From assembly GCA_009780795.1 (NCBI GenBank), contig WQZJ01000075.1:1-5723 (forward strand): a DNA stretch of 5,723 bases. Direction: 5' to 3'. The notes under the pieces were generated by a model, which did not search any database, was not told the DNA's origin, and worked only from the letters and a program-made list of their open reading frames with translations. The translations under genes were made by a program, and so were the position numbers. This document shows, one piece after another, positions 1 through 4,510 of the stretch; the stretch's first letter is position 1; every line of letters starts with the position of its first letter. This DNA is from Methanomassiliicoccaceae archaeon (lineage in GTDB: Archaea; Thermoplasmatota; Thermoplasmata; Methanomassiliicoccales; Methanomethylophilaceae).

Positions 1-812
1 ACATGGAGGTCAACAAGATCGCAGTGGACGCCGACCGTCTTGTGATAATTACGAGCGTGGAGCCTCATTATTTCGCCGGCTATACGGGCGGCAGGAAGTC
101 GTTCCTGCCCGGTGTGGCGTCGTTCAAAACGATAGAGCAGAACCACAAGCTCGCGATGAGGATGGAGGCACAGTCCCTCGTGCTCAGCGGGAACCCGGTG
201 CACGAGGACATGATGGACGCGCTGGAAGTGATCAAGGGGAAGAAGATATTCACCATACAGATGGTGTTGGACCGCCATCAGAACATCTACAAGGTGCTGT
301 CGGGCGACATCAACAAAGCGTTCAGCGAGGCGGTCGCTTGCGCGAACGAGGTGTTCTCCGTACCCGTCCCCGAGAAGGCGGACCTCGTCATCTCGGTGGC
401 GCCGTACCCGATGGACGTGGACCTCTATCAGTCGCAGAAGGCGCTTGACAACGGGAAATGGGCGCTGAAGAAGGGCGGAAAGATACTCATGGTATCGAAA
501 TGCCGTGAGGGGATAGGGCATGCGACATTCCTTGACCAGCTGTCATCCTCTTCCGATCCGAAGGTGGTGCTGGAGAATCTGGGCAAGGAGTACAAGCTCG
601 GATATCACAAGGCTGCGAAGATGGCCGAGATAATGGTATGGGCCGAGGTATGGGCGGTGACCGATCTTGACAAGAAATTAATAGCATCAGCGAATATGCG
701 TCCGTTCGACACGGTCGCCGACGCCGTCAGGGAGGCGCTTTCAGATAATCCGAAGGCACGCGTCCTGATACTGATGGACGGAAGCGTCACGATACCCAAG
801 GTGAGAGAATGA
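1..812 (+). CDS. larA: LarA-family nickel-pincer 2-hydroxyacid (lactate) racemase, C-terminal part, cut by the left edge
   Basis: Enzymes of this family racemise lactate or related 2-hydroxyacids in the cytoplasm, using a nickel pincer-nucleotide cofactor bound to an active-site lysine. Counting residues from the Met codon at position 3, the reading frame shows His22, Lys32 and His48 within a block reading PHYFAGYTGGRKS followed by FLPG. The intervals (10 and 16 residues) are the same as His174, Lys184 and His200 in Lactobacillus plantarum LarA: catalytic His, cofactor-attaching Lys and nickel ligand. That offset means about 150 N-terminal residues, including the other catalytic His, lie upstream of the window, so the Met at position 3 is probably internal. 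The stop overlaps the next gene by 4 nt (ATGA). The substrate is uncertain because many family members act on acids other than lactate. No cofactor-synthesis genes (larB, larC, larE) are visible. Confidence 0.85.
   Translation, partial: MEVNKIAVDADRLVIITSVEPHYFAGYTGGRKSFLPGVASFKTIEQNHKLAMRMEAQSLVLSGNPVHEDMMDALEVIKGKKIFTIQMVLDRHQNIYKVLSGDINKAFSEAVACANEVFSVPVPEKADLVISVAPYPMDVDLYQSQKALDNGKWALKKGGKILMVSKCREGIGHATFLDQLSSSSDPKVVLENLGKEYKLGYHKAAKMAEIMVWAEVWAVTDLDKKLIASANMRPFDTVADAVREALSDNPKARVLILMDGSVTIPKVRE
800..804 (+). promoter_or_regulatory. Ribosome binding site for the iron-sulfur protein gene
   Basis: GGTGA within AAGGTGAGAG lies 4 nt before the ATG at 809. It matches the archaeal anti-Shine-Dalgarno sequence, sits inside the end of the racemase gene, and supports the 809 start and translational coupling. 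Confidence 0.6.
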
Positions 813-1900
813 GCATCAAGATAAAGGACCTCGATAAAGTGAAACAGTCCGTCAACGTGTGTACAATGTGCGGATTCTGCAAGAGCGTATGTCCGTCGTT
901 CAAGGTGGTAGGATGGGACTCATCCGTGGCCAGAGGGAGAGTGATACTCTCGTACGGCCTTCTGACCGGCGACATACCGGCGGACGAGTCCGTCGTAGAG
1001 AACATATACACATGCACGACGTGCATGGACTGCGTCCGCAGATGCCCGTCGAAGGTCGATGTGGTCGAGATAGTGGAGATGTGCCGCGCCGATCTCGTGA
1101 GGAACGGCTGTATACTTCCGAAGCACAAGGCCGCGGCCGAGAGCATATTGGCGAACGGGAACCCCTACGACGAGAAGGAGTCGATGGTACAGCGTCTCGG
1201 CGTGAAGCCCGGGAACGCCAAGATAGGATACTTCCCCGGCTGTTCCGCCACGTTCAGGACACCGGAGACCACGAAGGCGGCACTATCCATATTCGGTAAG
1301 CTGGGTATAGAGCATACGGTGGTCGACTGCAAGTGCTGCGGCTCCGTTATGCAGAGGATAGGATGGGAGAACGACGACGTCGTGAAGATCATGCGCCACA
1401 ACGTGGACGCGATAAAGAAGCAAGGTGTCGAAAAACTCGTCCTCTCATGCGCCGGCTGTTACAGGATGTTCAAAGAGGAGTACAAGAAGCACGTGGACGT
1501 TCCGTTCGAGGTGCTCCACATGTCCGAGTTCCTGGCCTCGCAGGACCTTAAGCTGAAGCAGTTGGAGGCGAAGGTCACGTACCACGACCCGTGCCATCTC
1601 GGAAGGCATGCGAAAGTATATGACGCTCCGAGGAACGTGATCCAGAAGATACCCGGCATAGAGTTCAAGGAGTTGGCCAACATCCGCGACACCAGCCGCT
1701 GCTGCGGCGGAGGCGGAGGCGTCAGGTCTGCGTATCCGGAAGAATCTAAGAAGATGGCGGAGATGCGCCTGAGCGAAACGGCATTCGCCGACATCATAGT
1801 GACGGCGTGCCCGTTCTGTGTGAACAACCTCAGGTTCGGGATGGGCGACGGTAAGAAGAGGATCGTCGACCTGACCGAACTGGTGGATGAGCTACTGTGA
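809..1900 (+). CDS. HdrD/GlpC-like iron-sulfur protein: two [4Fe-4S] motifs plus two CCG domains
   Basis: This is a 363-residue electron-transfer subunit of the HdrD, GlpC and LutA/GlcF superfamily. The N-terminal ferredoxin-like part holds Cys18, 21, 24, 28 and Cys69, 72, 75, 79, each CxxCxxCxxxCP, enough for two [4Fe-4S] clusters. Two full cysteine-rich CCG domains follow: Cys145, CysCys176-177, Cys214, Cys217, and Cys262, CysCys298-299, Cys334, Cys337. In HdrD such motifs bind the non-cubane cluster that reduces a heterodisulfide; in GlpC and lactate or glycolate oxidases, similar subunits pass electrons from a flavoprotein. Neighbouring larA favours a 2-hydroxyacid oxidoreductase partner, but no FAD-linked dehydrogenase is in view, so a heterodisulfide-reductase role is also possible. 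No membrane segment is seen. The start overlaps larA by 4 nt and the end overlaps the synthase gene by 4 nt (GTGA). Confidence 0.85.
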   Translation: MSIKIKDLDKVKQSVNVCTMCGFCKSVCPSFKVVGWDSSVARGRVILSYGLLTGDIPADESVVENIYTCTTCMDCVRRCPSKVDVVEIVEMCRADLVRNGCILPKHKAAAESILANGNPYDEKESMVQRLGVKPGNAKIGYFPGCSATFRTPETTKAALSIFGKLGIEHTVVDCKCCGSVMQRIGWENDDVVKIMRHNVDAIKKQGVEKLVLSCAGCYRMFKEEYKKHVDVPFEVLHMSEFLASQDLKLKQLEAKVTYHDPCHLGRHAKVYDAPRNVIQKIPGIEFKELANIRDTSRCCGGGGGVRSAYPEESKKMAEMRLSETAFADIIVTACPFCVNNLRFGMGDGKKRIVDLTELVDELL

Positions 1901-2700
1901 TCACGAGTTGGCGGCGCGGTTCGATAGACTACGGCGTCAAAAGGATAATGGGGATCATCAACATGACCCCCGACTCCTTCTCCGATAAGGTCAGGTACTC
2001 CGGGAAGAGTGCCGTCGAGCGCATTTTCCGTATGGCGGACGAGGGCGCTGACATCATAGACGTCGGCGGCGAGTCCACGAGACCAGGTTCTACACCGGTC
2101 ACGCCTGCGGAGGAGACATCCAGGATAACGGATGTCATCAGGATCGCCGCGCCTTCACTGAGCATCCCGATATCAGTGGACACCATGCACCCGGAGACGG
2201 CGCTGGCGGCTCTGGACGCGGGTGCGGAGATGATCAACGATGTCAGCGGTCTTCGCAACGAAAACATGATGCGCATCGTGGCATCCGCCGGGGTTCCCGT
2301 TGTGATAATGCATATGCACGGCATGCCGAGGACGATGCAAGAGAACACGATGCAAGGTGACGCGGTGGAACAGATATCCGACTTTTTCGATTCTGTGTCG
2401 CAGGCGGCCGAGAGCGCCGGGATAAAGAGGGACAAGATAATACTGGACCCGGGCATAGGTTTCGGGAAGACGTTCCCGCAGAACGTCGAAATAATACAGA
2501 GGCTGGGGACACTGCGGAAAGGCTACCCGCTGCTTCTCGGAACGTCCATGAAATCGTTCCTGGCGTATGCGTATCCGAACATCCCGACGGAGGAGGCAGG
2601 CCTCCTGTCGGCCGCGGAATGCGCTAGGAACGGTGCGGACATCCTCAGGGTGCACGACGTCGAGGGAACGGTGCGGATGATCAGAGTACAAAGATCCTGA
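1897..2700 (+). CDS. folP: Dihydropteroate synthase
   Basis: It condenses 6-hydroxymethyl-dihydropterin diphosphate with p-aminobenzoate (or a related arylamine) to make the pterin core of folate-type cofactors. At 267 residues it is full family length with the motifs in order: INMTPDSFSD (21-30, Asn22 being the metal ligand), DVGGESTRPG (55-64), SVDT (93-96), INDVSG (113-118), MHMHGMP (138-144), DPGIGFGKT (184-192), GTSMKS (215-220) and RVHDV (251-255). The start is GTG at 1897, overlapping the previous stop as GTGA. The next ATG (codon 18) would fall inside the first conserved strand, so GTG is needed. Many methanogens make tetrahydromethanopterin instead, so a clear bacterial-type synthase suggests a folate-using archaeon. 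Its last 20 nt overlap the convergent gene on the other strand. Confidence 0.95.
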   Translation: MITSWRRGSIDYGVKRIMGIINMTPDSFSDKVRYSGKSAVERIFRMADEGADIIDVGGESTRPGSTPVTPAEETSRITDVIRIAAPSLSIPISVDTMHPETALAALDAGAEMINDVSGLRNENMMRIVASAGVPVVIMHMHGMPRTMQENTMQGDAVEQISDFFDSVSQAAESAGIKRDKIILDPGIGFGKTFPQNVEIIQRLGTLRKGYPLLLGTSMKSFLAYAYPNIPTEEAGLLSAAECARNGADILRVHDVEGTVRMIRVQRS

Positions 2701-2890
2701 CGGCGAACGCGACCACGGCCGCCGCGACGATGCCGGCGCCCATGATCATGTACGTGACATTATCCAGGCGCTTGGCCTCCTTCACGTCCTTTCGGTATTC
2801 CTCGGAACAATTGTCGGAGCAGAAATATTCATCGAACTCAACGGGGTCCCCGCAACTCTCGCAGTGTCCGTGCTCCGGGATCTTCGTCAT
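2681..2890 (-). CDS. Small zinc-ribbon protein with C-terminal membrane segment (DUF2116-like)
   Basis: This 69-residue protein carries Cys10, Cys13, Cys24 and Cys28 (CxxC-x10-CxxxC), which should bind one zinc. A charged linker (about 30-44) follows, and then a hydrophobic stretch from about 46 to the C-terminus that reads as one membrane helix. This arrangement resembles archaeal proteins grouped as DUF2116, whose function I do not know. The topology would be tail-anchored, with the ribbon probably in the cytoplasm. The ATG at 2890 lacks a Shine-Dalgarno sequence but has a TATA box centred about 25 bp upstream, which fits a leaderless mRNA. It is divergent from the ubiquitin-like operon and shares its control region, which could mean shared regulation or mere adjacency. 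It is not a RING finger: there are only four metal-ligand cysteines and no second site. Confidence 0.75.
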   Translation of the reverse strand: MTKIPEHGHCESCGDPVEFDEYFCSDNCSEEYRKDVKEAKRLDNVTYMIMGAGIVAAAVVAFAVRIFVL

Positions 2891-2908
2891 GTCCGTGAAT
2901 ATACGGAC
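2891..2908. promoter_or_regulatory. Inverted repeat between TATA box and start of the zinc-ribbon gene (possible operator)
   Basis: GTCCGT and ACGGAC are perfect 6-bp arms separated by 6 bp. The element sits directly before the ATG of the minus-strand gene, between its TATA box and predicted start site, a usual position for an archaeal repressor site. A chance dyad cannot be excluded. Confidence 0.35.
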
Positions 2909-2911
2909 GCA

Positions 2912-2919
2912 GTTATAAC
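2912..2919 (-). promoter_or_regulatory. TATA box for the zinc-ribbon gene
   Basis: GTTATAAC is centred near 2915.5, about 25 bp from the A of the start codon at 2890. That is the normal archaeal TATA-to-start-site distance, so transcription would begin at or next to the ATG. The absence of a ribosome binding site agrees with a leaderless transcript. Confidence 0.55.
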
Positions 2920-2947
2920 GTTGTTCGTTGGATGCGATGCATTTTTC

Positions 2948-2977
2948 TTGATATTAATAAGTATCATTAGTATCAAT
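2948..2977. promoter_or_regulatory. Overlapping AT-rich dyads and a 9-bp near-direct repeat upstream of the ubiquitin-like operon
   Basis: TTGATA at 2948-2953 is the reverse complement of TATCAA at 2971-2976, and the inner TGATA (2949-2953) also pairs with TATCA at 2962-2966. AGTATCATT (2960-2968) is followed at once by AGTATCAAT (2969-2977). The element abuts the TATA box of the operon, so it could be a regulator site or include the BRE. AT-rich DNA yields such repeats by chance, so confidence is low. Confidence 0.3.
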
Positions 2978-2984
2978 TATATAC
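2977..2984 (+). promoter_or_regulatory. TATA box of the E1-Ubl-E2-JAMM operon
   Basis: TTATATAC is centred near 2980.5, 25 to 26 bp before the A of ATG at 3006, so a leaderless mRNA would start on the E1 start codon. No Shine-Dalgarno sequence precedes 3006, which agrees. A second TATA-like string, CTATAA at 2984-2989, could instead give a start near 3012 and use of the GTG at 3015. Confidence 0.55.
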
Positions 2985-3005
2985 TATAACCGCATCAATG
3001 CATCT

Positions 3006-3779
3006 ATGATATCCGTGAAGGGATACGACAACGACCGCTTCGACAGGTCGAGCAGGATAGGTTGGATGGACCTTGAAAGGATACGGAGCGCCAGATGCCT
3101 GGTGGCGGGAGCCGGTGCGCTCGGCAACGAGGCGGTAAAATGTCTTGTGCTCTCCGGTTTCAGGGACATAACCGTCGTAGATATGGACGATGTGGTAACT
3201 TCGAACCTTAACAGATGTGTCTTCTTCAGGGAGGGCGATGTCATGAGCGGCACGAAATCCGAGATACTGGCCGCCCGTGCGTCCGAGATCGATCAGAACG
3301 TGAGGATAACGCCCAGGTGTATGAAGGTGCAGGAGATGGACGACTGGGAGAACTTCGACCTGATCATAGGCTGCCTTGACAATATAACTGCAAGGTTGCA
3401 CGTCAACGCGAACGCCTACTACTTTAAGATACCGTACGTCGACGGCGGGACCGACGGCATGACTGGTAAGGTCCAGACGGTACTTCCGGGAGGACCGTGC
3501 CTTCAGTGCTCGATGAACAAGAGTCATTATGACGTGACGGAGGCGAGGTTCAGCTGCACCGGAAAGGAATCGGTGTTCTACGTCCCGAAGATGGCCGCCG
3601 AGATAACGACCACGTCCGTCATAGCTGCGATGCAGCTGCGGGAGGCCGTGAAGATCGCATCCGGATGTGAGAACAGATGCGTCAGGAACGCGGCGTACTA
3701 CGACGGTATGTCCGGTGAGACGACAGTCGTTGAGATCAAAAGGGACGACGGATGCGACAATCATTTCTGCGGGGTGTGA
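3006..3779 (+). CDS. E1-like ubiquitin-like protein activating enzyme (ThiF/MoeB/Uba superfamily)
   Basis: This 257-residue enzyme should adenylate the Ubl C-terminus with ATP and hold it as a thioester before passing it to the E2. Visible marks, in order: an RFDR-type N-terminus (11-14), nucleotide loop GAGALG (35-40), DMDD (59-62), SNLNR with the arginine finger (66-70), Lys84, LDNITAR (124-130), GGTDGMTG (147-154) and zinc pair Cys165/Cys168. Then come Cys184 in an SCT context, like the catalytic Cys of Uba3-type E1s, the TTTSVIAA helix (201-208), and Cys250/Cys255 as the second zinc pair with four residues between instead of the usual two. It is a single compact adenylation unit with no second adenylation half and no ubiquitin-fold domain for E2 docking. 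A MoeB/ThiF sulfur-transfer role is the alternative, but the adjacent E2 argues for conjugation. ATG 3006 fits the leaderless promoter; GTG 3015 is possible. Confidence 0.9.
   Translation: MISVKGYDNDRFDRSSRIGWMDLERIRSARCLVAGAGALGNEAVKCLVLSGFRDITVVDMDDVVTSNLNRCVFFREGDVMSGTKSEILAARASEIDQNVRITPRCMKVQEMDDWENFDLIIGCLDNITARLHVNANAYYFKIPYVDGGTDGMTGKVQTVLPGGPCLQCSMNKSHYDVTEARFSCTGKESVFYVPKMAAEITTTSVIAAMQLREAVKIASGCENRCVRNAAYYDGMSGETTVVEIKRDDGCDNHFCGV
3771..3776 (+). promoter_or_regulatory. Ribosome binding site for the Ubl gene
   Basis: GGGGTG, containing the archaeal GGTG core, ends 6 nt before the ATG at 3783 and overlaps the last codons of the E1 gene. It supports the 3783 start and coupled translation. 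Confidence 0.5.
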
Positions 3780-3782
3780 GGA

Positions 3783-4022
3783 ATGGGGATACATGTGACG
3801 GTAAAGAACGCGACACTCGGCGCGACACTCAAGATGGACCTGGGACCGAACGAGACGGTGTACGACATAATCGAGAGCGCTGCCGAGTTCTGGAAGAAGG
3901 AACCGAAGGCGTATGTGCTGAGAAAGGGAAAATATCTGTTGAGGGCATCGGACACGGTGATGGAGGCCAATCTGATGAATAACGACGTCCTTGAACTGCT
4001 GCCGGACCCGGAGGGAGGGTAG
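3783..4022 (+). CDS. Ubiquitin-like beta-grasp protein ending in Gly-Gly
   Basis: This 79-residue protein should be the modifier conjugated by the neighbouring enzymes. It follows the ubiquitin pattern: a first strand pair (about 2-20), a helix (about 25-39), and a second half in which residues 44-79 align by eye with ubiquitin from about residue 42 to its end. It finishes ELLPDPEGG with the stop directly after Gly79, so no C-terminal processing is needed. Lysines at 8, 17, 38, 39, 42, 48 and 50 could carry chains; Lys50 lies about where ubiquitin has Lys48. The tail is acidic (PDPE), unlike ubiquitin's basic RLR, so E1 recognition must differ. It begins 3 nt after the E1 stop and shares one nucleotide with the E2 start. 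MoaD/ThiS-like sulfur carriers also end in Gly-Gly, but the E2 next door favours a protein modifier. Its TAG stop is unlike all its neighbours (TGA). Confidence 0.88.
   Translation: MGIHVTVKNATLGATLKMDLGPNETVYDIIESAAEFWKKEPKAYVLRKGKYLLRASDTVMEANLMNNDVLELLPDPEGG
4010..4014 (+). promoter_or_regulatory. Ribosome binding site for the E2 gene, inside the Gly-Gly codons of the Ubl gene
   Basis: GGAGG, within GGAGGGAGGGTAG, lies 7 nt before the GTG at 4022. It overlaps the Glu and Gly codons at the end of the Ubl reading frame. It decides for GTG as the E2 start, since no ATG occurs in that frame until about codon 44. Confidence 0.6.
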
Positions 4023-4510
4023 TGGGGCTTCCGCGCCCGGTACTTCTGAGAAGGGTAACCAACGAGCTTCAGAGATGCTCCGGGTATATAGGGTCGGAAA
4101 TACCGTTCGATCCGAACGAGGCGGTGTTCCCAGTGGAGATAACAGTGAACATGGAGAATGTCCCCGCATACGCCAAGACGGACGGGGAGATCGTTCAGAT
4201 AAAGGAACACACATACAAATTATCCATAAACGAGGAATATCCGTACGAGAAACCGAGGGCCAGATGGGAGACGCCCATATTCCATCCGAACATAATGCCG
4301 CCGGAGGACGGAGGGTACGTATGTATAAAGTTACTGGACAAGTGGTCCTTCGGGTCGACGCTTCTGTCGTTCATCAAGGCGGTGGAGCATCTGGTCATGA
4401 ATCCGAACCCGATGAACCCATTCGGTGCGGACATATGCGTCGAATCGTCGGAATTCTTCCTGCACAATGAGACAAAGATAAATGCGTCAGTGAGCTTCGG
4501 GAGATCATGA
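4022..4510 (+). CDS. E2-like ubiquitin-conjugating enzyme (UBC fold)
   Basis: This 162-residue E2 should receive the Ubl from the E1 on a cysteine and transfer it to a target amine. It shows an N-terminal helix (about 5-18), the YPYEKP segment (73-78, like YPFKPP in eukaryotic E2s), an intact HPN tripeptide (88-90), the active-site Cys101 in GGYVCIKLL, Trp108-Ser109 (the WSP position), and PNPMNPF (128-134, like PNPDDPL). About ten residues separate Asn90 from Cys101, roughly three more than is common, through a PPED insertion. Its resemblance to eukaryotic E2s is unusually clear for a prokaryotic protein, and the retained HPN Asn suggests real isopeptide transfer. The start is GTG: the TAGTG junction shares one nucleotide with the Ubl stop, and the start places the first helix properly. 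The stop overlaps the JAMM gene by 4 nt (ATGA). Confidence 0.92.
   Translation: MGLPRPVLLRRVTNELQRCSGYIGSEIPFDPNEAVFPVEITVNMENVPAYAKTDGEIVQIKEHTYKLSINEEYPYEKPRARWETPIFHPNIMPPEDGGYVCIKLLDKWSFGSTLLSFIKAVEHLVMNPNPMNPFGADICVESSEFFLHNETKINASVSFGRS
4499..4503 (+). promoter_or_regulatory. Ribosome binding site for the JAMM peptidase gene
   Basis: GGGAG lies 3 nt before the ATG at 4507 and 6 nt before a second, adjacent ATG at 4510. The spacing slightly favours 4510; the difference is one methionine. Confidence 0.4.

Noticed and set aside
2332..2356. Repeated ACGATGCAAG in folP
   Set aside because: It encodes TMQ twice around the conserved MHMHGMPRTMQEN segment of the family; this is coding constraint, not a regulatory repeat.
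1929..2456. 175-codon minus-strand open frame within folP (and another overlapping it)
   Set aside because: It is a shadow of folP; the plus frame holds all dihydropteroate synthase motifs in order.
2681..2890. Zinc-ribbon protein as the missing RING E3
   Set aside because: It has only four cysteines for one zinc and none of the cross-brace spacing of a RING finger.
2998..3009. Three-codon upstream frame (ATG CAT CTA TGA) overlapping the E1 start
   Set aside because: With the predicted leaderless start at 3006 it would not be transcribed; such short frames occur often by chance.
3006..4022. E1-Ubl pair as a ThiF/ThiS or MoeB/MoaD sulfur-transfer module
   Set aside because: E1 and Ubl alone would allow it, but the directly overlapping canonical E2 and Rpn11-like JAMM gene have no role in thiamine or molybdopterin synthesis.
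2973..4214. 413-codon open frame on the minus strand, the longest in the window
   Set aside because: It lies opposite the E1, Ubl and E2 genes, whose motifs are clear in the plus direction. Its product is rich in Arg, His, Val and Ser with no recognisable motif, as expected for antisense of high-GC genes that lack certain codons.
3991..4470. 159-codon plus-strand open frame overlapping Ubl end and E2
   Set aside because: It is a frame-shifted reading of the E2 gene, rich in Arg/Gly, with no motif; the E2 frame carries HPN and the active Cys.
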